A DNA stretch of 41,591 bases, from contig CAJOFU010000011.1 in the NCBI GenBank assembly GCA_905233935.1, positions 1 through 41,591 on the forward strand, in the 5' to 3' direction. This DNA comes from Paludibacteraceae bacterium. GTDB lineage: Bacteria > Bacteroidota > Bacteroidia > Bacteroidales > Paludibacteraceae. A program made the position numbers and the translations under genes. The notes beneath the pieces are model-generated. The model saw only the letters and a program-made list of their open reading frames with translations. It searched no databases and was not told where the DNA came from. Shown piece after piece: positions 1-7,683 of this stretch. Numbering within the stretch: position 1 is the first letter of the stretch; the number at the start of each line of letters is the position of its first letter.

Positions 1-869
1 GCTACAACGTCCTCGCCCTGTGCGTTAACCAGGTACTCACCGTTGAACAGGTTCTCACCGGTAGCGGCGTCACGGCTGAAGCAAACGCCCGTAGCCGAGG
101 TCTCGCCCATGTTACCGAATACCATAGCCATAACGGATACGGCTGTACCCCACTCGTCAGGAATTCCTTCCATCTTACGGTAGAGGATAGCGCGCTCGTT
201 CATCCAGCTGCGGAATACAGCGCAGATAGCGCCCCAGAGTTGCTCGATAGGATCGTTGGGGAAGTCCTTGCCGGTCTGCTCTTTGATAGCGGTTTTGAAG
301 CGTGCTACAAGGAGCTTGAGCTCGTCGACGTTGAGGTCTTTGTCGAGCTTGATGTGACGGATCTCCTTTACCTCGTCGATGATCTTCTCGAACGGATCGA
401 TGTCGGTTTTGTTAACCGGCTTCATGCCGAGCACAACGTCGCCGTACATCTGTACGAAACGGCGATAGGAGTCGTAAACGAAGTGAGGATTGTTGGTCTT
501 CTGGCACATTCCCTCTGCAACGGTGTCGTTCAAACCGAGGTTGAGGATGGTATCCATCATACCCGGCATAGAGGCGCGAGCACCCGAACGAACGCTGACG
601 AGAAGAGGATTCTTCGGGTCACCGAACTTGCAGTTCATGAGGTTCTCGATGTGCTTAACAGCTGCGAGTACGTCGTCGTTCAGGAGTTCAACGATCTTCT
701 CCTGACCTACCTGATAATACTCGTTGCAGACATCGGTAGTAATGGTGAATCCCGGAGGTACAGGTACTCCCACGAGGTTCATCTCGGCGCAGTTGGCACC
801 TTTACCACCCAGTTGCTCACGCATCTGGGCATTACCTTCGGCCTTACCGTTACCAAAGGTGTAAACAAT
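1..869 (-). CDS. ppdK: Pyruvate phosphate dikinase, N-terminal part (runs off the left edge)
   Basis: Interconverts pyruvate and phosphoenolpyruvate with ATP/AMP and phosphate/pyrophosphate in the cytoplasm. The reverse strand encodes about 289 residues of the nucleotide-binding N-terminal domain: [12 protein letters not shown], then [54 protein letters not shown] and [16 protein letters not shown], all typical of PPDK. The rest of the protein lies outside the window. There is no ATG, GTG or TTG between the in-frame TAA (870-872) and the conserved VYTFGNG segment; the reading frame opens with ATT (867-869), which I take as the likely start. The first in-frame ATG would remove the conserved beginning of the domain. 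A good Bacteroidetes promoter lies at 961-992, implying a leader of about 85 nt. Identity is firm; the start is uncertain. Confidence 0.93.
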   Translation of the reverse strand, partial: MVYTFGNGKAEGNAQMREQLGGKGANCAEMNLVGVPVPPGFTITTDVCNEYYQVGQEKIVELLNDDVLAAVKHIENLMNCKFGDPKNPLLVSVRSGARASMPGMMDTILNLGLNDTVAEGMCQKTNNPHFVYDSYRRFVQMYGDVVLGMKPVNKTDIDPFEKIIDEVKEIRHIKLDKDLNVDELKLLVARFKTAIKEQTGKDFPNDPIEQLWGAICAVFRSWMNERAILYRKMEGIPDEWGTAVSVMAMVFGNMGETSATGVCFSRDAATGENLFNGEYLVNAQGEDVV

Positions 870-960
870 TTATTTATTTTGTTAATTTTATGTTATTTTG
901 TTATTTATTTCCGCACACGCATAAGTACTACAGAATACTATAGCACGCACAATACGGTTG

Positions 961-992
961 CAAAGATACTAAAAATATTTGAATTTTCCAAA
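961..992 (-). promoter_or_regulatory. Promoter for ppdK (-33/-7 type)
   Basis: On the reverse strand TTTG (989-992) is followed after exactly 20 nt by TATCTTTG (961-968), matching the Bacteroidetes primary sigma factor consensus TTTG-N19-21-TAnnTTTG. Transcription would start near 954 and run into ppdK. Confidence 0.8.
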
Positions 993-1069
993 TAATTTGC
1001 AAAGAAAAATTACACTTTGTACAAAGAAGTGAAAAATTTACGCATTTATACACTTTTTTTCATAATTTA

Positions 1070-1101
1070 TTTGCAAATTTTAATTATTTTTTGTACCTTT
1101 G
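1070..1101 (+). promoter_or_regulatory. Promoter for the S1/P1 nuclease gene
   Basis: TTTG (1070-1073), 20 nt, TACCTTTG (1094-1101), in an AT-rich stretch 23 bp before the ATG at 1124. It is divergent from the ppdK promoter about 80 bp away. It places the transcript start near 1108, so the TTG at 1091 cannot be the translation start. Confidence 0.8.
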
Positions 1102-1123
1102 TAGGCTAAATTGTGATTATATC

Positions 1124-1903
1124 ATGAAACGATACATTTTTGCTATTCATTTTGCAGTATTAATGCTCCTACCGGCTGAGTTGCTGGCTTGGGGTCAGGA
1201 GGGTCATCGGGTCATTACCGAAGTGGCTTACCATTACTTGAGTTCGGGTACGACGAAGAAGATTGACAAAATATTAGGCAAACACGGGATGGTATATGTT
1301 GCCAACTGGGCAGACGAGATCAAGAGTGATACCATATACCCCAACTTGAGTTCCGGTCACTTTCAGGATCTGGACGGCGGCTTGAGTGATTCGGCTGTGG
1401 TGGCTACCCTGACGGATTACCCGAAGGTTGGCGGACATCTGTTCCGCACAACGGACAGTATCCTTGCATTGCTTAAACAAGATCCCACAAACCATGATGC
1501 GCTGATGTTTCTGGTGCATCTTGCCGGTGACCGATATTGTCCGATGCATATTGCCCATCTGGATGACTACGGCGGCAACAAGGTGAAGATGAAATGGTTT
1601 GGCAGCAATACGAACCTGCACTCCGTGTGGGACACCAAACTTATTCAGTCACAAGGCTACTCGTACAGCGAATATGCCAAGTTCCTGATTGACAAATATG
1701 ACTCGGAAAAGAAAGCCGTTCAGCAGAAAAGCGAAGAAGAGATGCTGCTGGAAAGCTATCATCTGATGTGTGATATATACACCTATCAAGAAACGTTTGA
1801 AGGCAATACTTATTACTATATATATCACTTCCACCAGGCAATGGAGTGGCAGTTATATAAGGCTGGTGTACGTTTGGCTATGTGGCTTGAGGAGATTTAC
1901 TGA
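1124..1903 (+). CDS. Secreted S1/P1-type nuclease
   Basis: A zinc-dependent nuclease for single-stranded nucleic acids, expected outside the inner membrane. The 259-residue product starts with a signal peptide (residues 1-22, ending LLA) and the mature chain begins WGQEGHR, where the N-terminal Trp and the following His are zinc ligands in the S1/P1 family. Further ligand segments are visible: NWADEIK, SGHFQDLDGG, LVHLAGDRYCPMH and the late block GGNKVKMKWFG-SNTNLHSVWD. Length fits the family (about 250-270). The frame is open 11 codons further up to a TTG, but the promoter and the signal peptide favour ATG 1124. It overlaps the next gene by one base (TGATG), so the two are probably translated from one message. 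A role in phosphate or nucleotide scavenging is inference. Confidence 0.9.
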   Translation: MKRYIFAIHFAVLMLLPAELLAWGQEGHRVITEVAYHYLSSGTTKKIDKILGKHGMVYVANWADEIKSDTIYPNLSSGHFQDLDGGLSDSAVVATLTDYPKVGGHLFRTTDSILALLKQDPTNHDALMFLVHLAGDRYCPMHIAHLDDYGGNKVKMKWFGSNTNLHSVWDTKLIQSQGYSYSEYAKFLIDKYDSEKKAVQQKSEEEMLLESYHLMCDIYTYQETFEGNTYYYIYHFHQAMEWQLYKAGVRLAMWLEEIY

Positions 1904-2703
1904 TGCGGGATTTTACATTACGGACATATCAGGTATTACTGAAGTCGATTGAGAAATCAGGCGGCGAATGCATTACTTTTGAGCAATACTGCACGATTCG
2001 GCAAGGGCTGGACGGCGTGAAAGCATTGCCCGAACGGTTTGTGATACTGAGGCACGATGTGGATAAAAAGCCTTGGAACTCGGTTAGGATGGCAGAGTTG
2101 GAGGCACAAATGGGCGTAAAGGCTTCGTACTATTTCCGCATCGGCAAGAGCAGTAACAATCCCGAATGTATCAAGCGCATTGCGGCTCTCGGGCATGAGA
2201 TAGGTTATCATTACGAGGATATGAGTCTTTGCCGCGGTAACCACGACAAAGCCTACGAGCACTTCAAGAACGCGCTGGAATATTTCCGTCAGTTCTACCC
2301 CATTCGTACATGTTGCATGCACGGTGCGCCGATGTCGAAATACGACAGCCGTGCGTTGTGGGAGAAATACAGTTACCGCGACCTGCAACTGATCGGCGAG
2401 CCGTACTACGACGTGGACTTCACCAAAGTGCTGTATCTGACAGACACCGGTCGTTGCTGGGACGGATACAACTATAGTCTGCGCGACAAAGTGCCTGAGC
2501 AACAGGAGCGTTGGAACAAGAACGGCTGGTGGTTCCATCGCACACCGGAACTGATCATCGCCATGGAAGACCGTCGTCTGCCTTCCGGAGTGATGATTAC
2601 CACTCACCCTCAACGCTGGACGGATAGTTGGTTCGGTTGGGGTAAAGAACTGATAACGCAGAATATAAAGAATATGGTAAAAGCCGTCATTGCCGCCAAA
2701 TAA
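1903..2703 (+). CDS. Polysaccharide-deacetylase-like (NodB-fold) protein
   Basis: 266 residues, no signal peptide, probably cytoplasmic. The motif RHDVDKKP (residues 50-57) looks like the Asp-containing motif 1 of the carbohydrate esterase 4/NodB fold; GHEIGYHYED (97-106) supplies the histidines of motif 2, and MHGAP and TTHPQRW match later active-site segments. Such proteins remove N-acetyl groups from sugars, or are relatives of unknown substrate encoded in surface polysaccharide loci. The start overlaps the stop of the nuclease gene and a glycosyl-1-phosphate transferase follows 26 bp downstream, which suggests a role in envelope glycan assembly (inference). The spacing H-x4-H differs slightly from the usual H-x3-H, so metal binding should not be taken for granted. 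Confidence 0.75.
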   Translation: MRDFTLRTYQVLLKSIEKSGGECITFEQYCTIRQGLDGVKALPERFVILRHDVDKKPWNSVRMAELEAQMGVKASYYFRIGKSSNNPECIKRIAALGHEIGYHYEDMSLCRGNHDKAYEHFKNALEYFRQFYPIRTCCMHGAPMSKYDSRALWEKYSYRDLQLIGEPYYDVDFTKVLYLTDTGRCWDGYNYSLRDKVPEQQERWNKNGWWFHRTPELIIAMEDRRLPSGVMITTHPQRWTDSWFGWGKELITQNIKNMVKAVIAAK

Positions 2704-2729
2704 CAATATAACAGTTTAACACTCACACG

Positions 2730-4253
2730 ATGGACGCTAAATCTGTTTTCTCACGCATATGGACGGATGTGCTGATCTGGGTTATCTCGGGTCTGCTGTG
2801 CATCTTGTGGCGTGTGGCGGCTGACAAGTCGGCTATCCTTGTGTACGTGTGGCTGTTCATCGCCATGATGATACTCTGGATCTTCTTGGGATTCATCACC
2901 GGCAAATACCACCGTTCGTACAAGAAGATGCGGCTATGGCAAGAGATTATCGGCATGCTTATTCCGGCATTGACGGAGTTTGTCATCGTGTTCTGGCCTG
3001 CACGACAAATTTTGGCTCTATTCAATCTATCACCGGTAGTAGCTGTGTGGATGATCGGTATTGTGGCTGTAATCAATCTCATCTGTATCATCGCCAAGCA
3101 CTACTGGAAATATGCCCAGAACATGGATGTGCCTGCAATGGAGATCGAACAACGCCACAAAGCAAAGGTTCTGCGCCGTGACGAACCGCGTTCGCCAGAA
3201 TCCATTGAGGCTATCCATCAGTCGGTACTGTCCATCACCACCAACGAGGATTACAAGATGCTATTGGAAAAGGCGCATCTTGACTCAAGGCAAACGAAAA
3301 TCGTAGCCAACCGTGACCGGTTCAGCTTCTTGCAGATTCCTGATTACCAATATAAGACCTTGGTAGATTTGACTCTGCTCAACGATGCCAAAGGCATCAA
3401 CCGTCGGTTCTGTATCGTCAACCAGAAGTTGCCGGACGACGGACGATACGTGTGCTGCTACCGTCCTCAGGAGTACATGAAGCAGAAGATCCTCAACCGA
3501 TACCATAAACCGCTAAACTGGATAGTCTATCTGACATACTTCTGGCACAAACGTGTAGTGCCGCGTCTGGCTCTGTCGTCGCGTCTGTACTACGACCTGA
3601 CGAAGGGACGCAAACGAATGCTCTCGAAGACAGAGGTATTCGGGCGGTTGTATTACTGCGGCTTTGAAGTGGATGAGGTTGTGCCGATGGGACACATCGA
3701 GTACATCTTTGCGCACCGCAAGATGCAACCCTACCCTCAGGAGCAGCTCAAGATCTACGGACCACTTATCAAACTGCCGCGTATATGCAAGAACGGCGAG
3801 ATTCGCTTCTTCTACAAGTTCCGCACCATGCATCCTTACGCCGAGTACATTCAGGATGTGGTGTTCGACGAGAATGGCGGAATGAATATAGCCGACAAGT
3901 CTAATGGCGATTGGCGTATATCGTCGTGGGGACGAGTGATGCGTAAATACTGGCTCGACGAACTGCCGATGATCATTAACTGGCTGAAGGGCGATGTCAA
4001 GCTCGTAGGAGTACGTCCGCTTTCGCAAGCGATGTTCAACAAATACCCGAAAGACTTGCAAGAGAAGCGCATCAAAGCCAAACCCGGATTGATCCCGCCG
4101 TTCTACATCGACCATCCGGAAACGTTTGACGAACTGTTTGCCAGCGAGAACAAGTATCTGGATGCGTATCTTGAGCATCCGATCCGTACAGATATACGGT
4201 ATTTCTTCATGACCGTACATTCTATCCTATTCACAAAAATGCATAGTGCTTGA
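2730..4253 (+). CDS. Polyprenyl-phosphate sugar-1-phosphate transferase (initiating glycosyltransferase)
   Basis: 507 residues. The N-terminus has about four membrane segments (roughly residues 11-27, 33-53, 74-96, 100-122), followed by a soluble stretch and a C-terminal bacterial sugar transferase domain: GPLIKLPRICKNGEIRFF, YKFRTMHPYAEY, then KYWLDELPMIINWLKGDVK and LVGVRPLS, the diagnostic catalytic block of the WbaP/WcaJ/EpsL family. Enzymes of this kind load the first sugar phosphate onto undecaprenyl phosphate to start capsule, exopolysaccharide or glycan synthesis. It lacks the usual re-entrant membrane helix right before the catalytic domain; instead there is a segment (FGRLYYCGFEVDEV around residue 300) recalling the end of a methyltransferase-like fold. 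Upstream deacetylase-like and downstream SDR genes fit an envelope glycan cluster. Confidence 0.85.
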   Translation: MDAKSVFSRIWTDVLIWVISGLLCILWRVAADKSAILVYVWLFIAMMILWIFLGFITGKYHRSYKKMRLWQEIIGMLIPALTEFVIVFWPARQILALFNLSPVVAVWMIGIVAVINLICIIAKHYWKYAQNMDVPAMEIEQRHKAKVLRRDEPRSPESIEAIHQSVLSITTNEDYKMLLEKAHLDSRQTKIVANRDRFSFLQIPDYQYKTLVDLTLLNDAKGINRRFCIVNQKLPDDGRYVCCYRPQEYMKQKILNRYHKPLNWIVYLTYFWHKRVVPRLALSSRLYYDLTKGRKRMLSKTEVFGRLYYCGFEVDEVVPMGHIEYIFAHRKMQPYPQEQLKIYGPLIKLPRICKNGEIRFFYKFRTMHPYAEYIQDVVFDENGGMNIADKSNGDWRISSWGRVMRKYWLDELPMIINWLKGDVKLVGVRPLSQAMFNKYPKDLQEKRIKAKPGLIPPFYIDHPETFDELFASENKYLDAYLEHPIRTDIRYFFMTVHSILFTKMHSA

Positions 4254-4256
4254 TTT

Positions 4257-4296
4257 AGTTGAGAGTTGAAAGTTGAGAGTTGAGAGAAGTTGATAG
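4257..4296 (+). repeat. GTTGAGA/GTTGAAA oligomeric repeat
   Basis: About 40 bp between the sugar transferase stop and the SDR start consisting of five or six imperfect copies of a 7-mer of the type GTTGAGA or GTTGAAA. It is one of several oligomeric spacers at gene junctions in this window. No promoter or terminator is visible here. Confidence 0.7.
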
Positions 4297-4310
4297 TATA
4301 AAGTTAAAAG

Positions 4311-5099
4311 ATGAAAGACGAAGAAAAATATAGATATGCTCTGGTAACAGGTGCGAGTAGCGGTATCGGTTTGGAGTTTGCACGTCAATTGGCGCAGAAA
4401 GGTTATCCGCTGATCATTGTCAGCAATGTGAACGAGATCATGGATTGCGCCAAGCAGCTCAACGAGCAATATGGCGTAACCGTTCACGGCTTGGTGCGTA
4501 ACCTCGGCACAGCAGATGCCGCACGCGAACTATACGACTACTGCCATGCACAAGGCTGGGAAGTTGAGGTGCTGGTGAACAATGCCGGAGTATACCACGA
4601 CAAAGACATCCTAGACGACAGCGAGGCGTTCACCCAACTGATTATCCAACTCCACATGACTACTCCGGCTATGCTCTGTTACATGTTCGGCAAAGATATG
4701 CGTGAGCGTAGGAAAGGTTATATCCTGAATGTCTGCTCCGTTACGAGCAACATGGCAGCACAGCGGCTGGGCACCTACGGTAGCACCAAGGCGTTCTTGA
4801 CGAACTTCACACGCGCGTTACATATTGAATTACATAAATACGGCGTTCACGTGACGAACGTCAGCCCCGGAGCAGTGGATACAGGGCTGTACAACATCAA
4901 GCCTTGGATGACGAAAGCCGGCAAGTGCCTTGGTATTATCGTCAGTCCGCAGACACTCGCTCGTCGGGGGCTACGCGCTATGTTCCGTGGACGCAGTAAA
5001 ACAACAGTACCCACCGTGTTCTGGTGGATACTGTGCGGAATAATTCTTCTTATTCCGACTTGTCTGCTACGCCTCATTCGGCGTTTAGGCTTATTCTGA
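4311..5099 (+). CDS. Short-chain dehydrogenase/reductase
   Basis: 262 residues with a classical SDR Rossmann fold: TGASSGIG (residues 14-21) for the dinucleotide, NNAG (residues 93-96), catalytic Ser in VCSVTSN and the YGSTK catalytic Tyr/Lys pair. The C-terminus ends in a hydrophobic helix (VFWWILCGIILLIPTCLL) with a basic tail, so the enzyme is probably anchored to the membrane, like 3-ketoacyl or 17-beta-hydroxysteroid type SDRs. The substrate cannot be told. It sits 57 bp after the sugar transferase, separated by an oligomeric repeat, and its stop codon directly abuts that of the convergent gene at 5100 with no terminator between them. Confidence 0.9.
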   Translation: MKDEEKYRYALVTGASSGIGLEFARQLAQKGYPLIIVSNVNEIMDCAKQLNEQYGVTVHGLVRNLGTADAARELYDYCHAQGWEVEVLVNNAGVYHDKDILDDSEAFTQLIIQLHMTTPAMLCYMFGKDMRERRKGYILNVCSVTSNMAAQRLGTYGSTKAFLTNFTRALHIELHKYGVHVTNVSPGAVDTGLYNIKPWMTKAGKCLGIIVSPQTLARRGLRAMFRGRSKTTVPTVFWWILCGIILLIPTCLLRLIRRLGLF

Positions 5100-6170
5100 T
5101 TATTCTTGCATATCCCGCACCAGCAAGTGATGGTTCTGCAACGGCCGAGTCAGCATTTGGTGTGCTAATTCAGGTGTGGCTTGCAGCCAGACTTGCGTGC
5201 GGCAGAGGTTCTGCTCATATTGGTTGGCAATGAGTTCCACAGGCTCGTCCACAAGTTGCGTGAGGTCAGTGGAAAGTTTCATCAGACGATACTTACCCAG
5301 CGGCAGTTCACCATGAATGCCCACGCCGATGCCAGACTCAAAATGCGTGTCAAAGACGTGAGAAGTGGTCATCTTCAAGGGGATAGTGCAGTGCGCAAAC
5401 AGCATCTTGCCGTCATCACTAATACGTGCCGGGTTGACTTGGAACCCTATCTGACCGTACTTCTGCTTTGCAAGAATCATCGTCAGCAACAAAGGTATAT
5501 CTCCCTCACAGGATGCAGGTATTCCTTCGTCGTTCAAGTGACTGAGTGCAATGCAACCGGTGTTCTTGACCGTGGTCAACAGATCGAAGCAACGTAGCGT
5601 CAAACCGTTGAGGTTATAGCGTTCAACAATCTCTTTCAATCGCTGATAAATCAATTCTGCACCAGCCATTCCGCCATCGACCACACCAAGCGAAGAAACC
5701 TCCTCTATCGGAATATGCACCATTCGAATACCTGTTTGCTCAAGAATATAGGTATCGTCCACTTTCGATGCTATCAGCCAATCTGATGGTTCGCCTATCA
5801 CGCCGAGATGTAATTCGCCATCCGCAATGTGGCCTATTTGGGCACTTCCCGTAACGTGGTTCTGCTTAGGTTGTTCGTCAATCATAGCGAGTTGTTCGGG
5901 CGAAGTAACGACACGACCGTTGCCATTGTGTTGCTGAATCCATGCAAGGATCTCCAGCGATGCAGCAAGCGAATTGCTGTAACCCGATGCAATGATGAAG
6001 ATAGGCTCACTGAGCGACACTTTGCCTTCATCTACAAGTTTGAGGAATAGTGCCTCTGCCCCACCCGACAGCACGGCAACACACTGATGGTTCTCTACAA
6101 ACTCCTTCGGGAGTTGAAACGGAAGATTGAGTTCTTCCCTGTGAATAGCTGATGCTAATACGTGTAACAT
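5100..6170 (-). CDS. L-fucose isomerase-related protein (short form)
   Basis: 356 residues that resemble the COG2407 family (L-fucose/L-arabinose isomerase-related). The recognisable part is the C-terminal half: CEGDIPLLLTMILAKQ, GFQVNPARISDDGKMLFAHC, FESGIGVGIHGELPLG and a final segment of small-molecule-binding type. The Glu-Gly-Asp after the cysteine corresponds to the metal-binding acidic motif. Typical isomerases of this superfamily are 450-590 residues, so this is a shorter version with a reduced N-terminal domain, and activity as an isomerase is not assured. It has its own promoter and is monocistronic; no fucose or arabinose genes are adjacent. Confidence 0.65.
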   Translation of the reverse strand: MLHVLASAIHREELNLPFQLPKEFVENHQCVAVLSGGAEALFLKLVDEGKVSLSEPIFIIASGYSNSLAASLEILAWIQQHNGNGRVVTSPEQLAMIDEQPKQNHVTGSAQIGHIADGELHLGVIGEPSDWLIASKVDDTYILEQTGIRMVHIPIEEVSSLGVVDGGMAGAELIYQRLKEIVERYNLNGLTLRCFDLLTTVKNTGCIALSHLNDEGIPASCEGDIPLLLTMILAKQKYGQIGFQVNPARISDDGKMLFAHCTIPLKMTTSHVFDTHFESGIGVGIHGELPLGKYRLMKLSTDLTQLVDEPVELIANQYEQNLCRTQVWLQATPELAHQMLTRPLQNHHLLVRDMQE

Positions 6171-6203
6171 ATATATAGATTTTAAGGTTACAAATTACGG
6201 TTA

Positions 6204-6235
6204 CAAAGATACGAAAAATATTTGACAATTGCAAG
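6204..6235 (-). promoter_or_regulatory. Promoter for the fucose-isomerase-like gene
   Basis: On the reverse strand CTTG (6232-6235; one mismatch to TTTG), 20 nt, then TATCTTTG (6204-6211). Located 34 bp before the ATG at 6170. Confidence 0.7.
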
Positions 6236-6309
6236 TGTTTTGCAAAAATAATGACAAAATAGCTGCATATTTATTGTCGGCACAAAATTTGTAGTTAAAG
6301 AGTCGGAAG

Positions 6310-6354
6310 GTTTGCTACGCAAACGCTAAGGAGTTAAACCGGTCGCTATGCGAC
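6310..6354. repeat. Two triloop palindromes upstream of the zinc GTPase gene
   Basis: Two perfect small hairpins: GTTTGC-TAC-GCAAAC (6310-6324) and GTCGC-TAT-GCGAC (6342-6354). Both have 3-nt loops, and unrelated arm sequences. They lie 20-64 bp before the start at 6374, so they would be in the leader of that message or serve as operators. No match to a zinc-repressor box could be asserted. Confidence 0.65.
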
Positions 6355-6373
6355 GTTATATAGTTATAAACAA

Positions 6374-7603
6374 ATGAATACTGTACCTGTATTACTGTTA
6401 ACCGGCTATCTGGGTAGCGGCAAGACTACCCTGCTCAACCGGATTCTGAACAACCGGCAAGGCATCAAGTTTGCCGTGATAGTCAACGACATCGGCGAGG
6501 TGAACATTGACGCCGACCTGATTGCCAAAGGCGGAATGGTCGGACAAAAAGACGACAGCCTTGTAGCCTTGCAGAACGGCTGTATATGCTGCACGCTGAA
6601 GATGGATCTCATTGAACAACTCAACGAAATTACCTCGCAAAAGAAGTTCGACTACATCGTGATTGAGGCATCTGGAATATGCGAACCAGCACCTATTGCG
6701 CAGACAATTTGCTCTATCCCGCAGATCGTTACGAACTACGCAGGTCATGACCTGCCACGCCTCGACTGCATTGTGACCGTAGTGGATGCACTGCGGATGC
6801 GTGACGAGTTCGGTTGCGGTGACGCACTGCAACAGGAGCATATCGGCGAGGAAGATATCGAGAAACTCGTGATTGAGCAGATTGAGTTCTGCAACAAGAT
6901 TCTGCTCAACAAGGCTTCGGAGATAAGCCCGAATGAGCTATCGCATCTCACAGCCATCATCCGTGCGATCCAGCCGAAAGCCGAAATTATCCCCTGCGAC
7001 TACGGCAACGTTGATTTTGACAAGATACTGAACACCCGCGCCTTTGACTTCGACGATGTGGCGACGAGTGCCACTTGGGTGCATGAAGTCGAGGCTGTTG
7101 GAAACGAGGATGACGATGAAGATGACGACCACGAGAAGCACGAGCATCATCATGACCACGAGGAGCACGAGCACCATGAACATCATCACGACCACGAACA
7201 CCACCACCATAACCATGACGATGAGGGTGAAGCTGAGGAGTACGGAATAGGTACGTTTGTGTATTTCCGCCGCCGACCGTTTGACCTGAACAAGTTCGAC
7301 GAGTTTGTAGCCCGTCATTGGCCGAAAGAGGTGATCCGTGCAAAAGGAATGTGTTACTTCGACGATGAGTACGACATGTGCTATGTGTTCGAGCAAGCCG
7401 GAAGACAGTTCAACCTCAAGCAAGCCGGACAATGGTACGCCACGATGCCCGAGGAAGAGTTGATGCTCATGGCAAAATCCGAACCGGGTATTCTGCGCGA
7501 CTGGGATGAGCATTACGGCGACAGGATGCAGAAACTCGTATTCATCGGACAGCACCTCGACAAAAAAGCTATCACCGAACTATTGGATGCTTGCCTTGCA
7601 TAA
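6374..7603 (+). CDS. CobW/ZNG1-family GTP-binding metal chaperone
   Basis: 409 residues of the G3E P-loop GTPase family, which deliver metal ions (zinc in the best known COG0523 members) to target enzymes. Seen directly: Walker A GYLGSGKTT (residues 11-19), the metal-binding CxCC motif NGCICCTLKMD (Cys70, 72, 73), EASGICEPAP, the guanine-specificity region (LLNKASE), a histidine- and acid-rich linker of about 30 residues (around 253-285), and the C-terminal CobW_C domain starting GTFVYFRRRPFD. The large His-rich stretch argues for zinc or nickel binding. Transcribed alone, with two hairpins in front and a strong terminator behind. Low-zinc induction is likely by analogy, but no Zur box was identified. 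Confidence 0.92.
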   Translation: MNTVPVLLLTGYLGSGKTTLLNRILNNRQGIKFAVIVNDIGEVNIDADLIAKGGMVGQKDDSLVALQNGCICCTLKMDLIEQLNEITSQKKFDYIVIEASGICEPAPIAQTICSIPQIVTNYAGHDLPRLDCIVTVVDALRMRDEFGCGDALQQEHIGEEDIEKLVIEQIEFCNKILLNKASEISPNELSHLTAIIRAIQPKAEIIPCDYGNVDFDKILNTRAFDFDDVATSATWVHEVEAVGNEDDDEDDDHEKHEHHHDHEEHEHHEHHHDHEHHHHNHDDEGEAEEYGIGTFVYFRRRPFDLNKFDEFVARHWPKEVIRAKGMCYFDDEYDMCYVFEQAGRQFNLKQAGQWYATMPEEELMLMAKSEPGILRDWDEHYGDRMQKLVFIGQHLDKKAITELLDACLA

Positions 7604-7606
7604 AAC

Positions 7607-7636
7607 AAAAGACCGCAAAGTTGCGGTCTTTTTGTT
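7607..7636. terminator. Bidirectional intrinsic terminator
   Basis: Perfect 12-bp stem AAAAGACCGCAA (7607-7618), AG loop region, TTGCGGTCTTTT (7621-7632), followed by a T-rich run. The A-run on the other side allows termination in both directions; it separates the convergent zinc GTPase and TrpB2 genes. Confidence 0.9.
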
Positions 7637-7637
7637 T

Positions 7638-7683
7638 GTTAAACTGCTAACGATTTAACGTTTTAACAATTTAACGATTTAAC
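7638..7683. repeat. TTTAACGA-type oligomeric repeat covering the trpB2 stop codon
   Basis: Successive variants of a TTTAACGA/TTTAACAA unit over about 45 bp (TTTAACGTT, TTTAACAA, TTTAACGA, TTTAACCA). On the minus strand the last unit supplies the TAA stop of the TrpB2 gene (7679-7681). Confidence 0.7.

Noticed and set aside
240..995. 251-codon plus-strand frame over the ppdK region, and many other long antisense frames.
   Set aside because: They are shadows of conserved genes on the other strand, common here because of codon use.
6241..6300. A promoter for the zinc GTPase with box AAAATTTG at 6284-6291.
   Set aside because: One mismatch in the -7 box and no TTTG at the required distance; not good enough to list.
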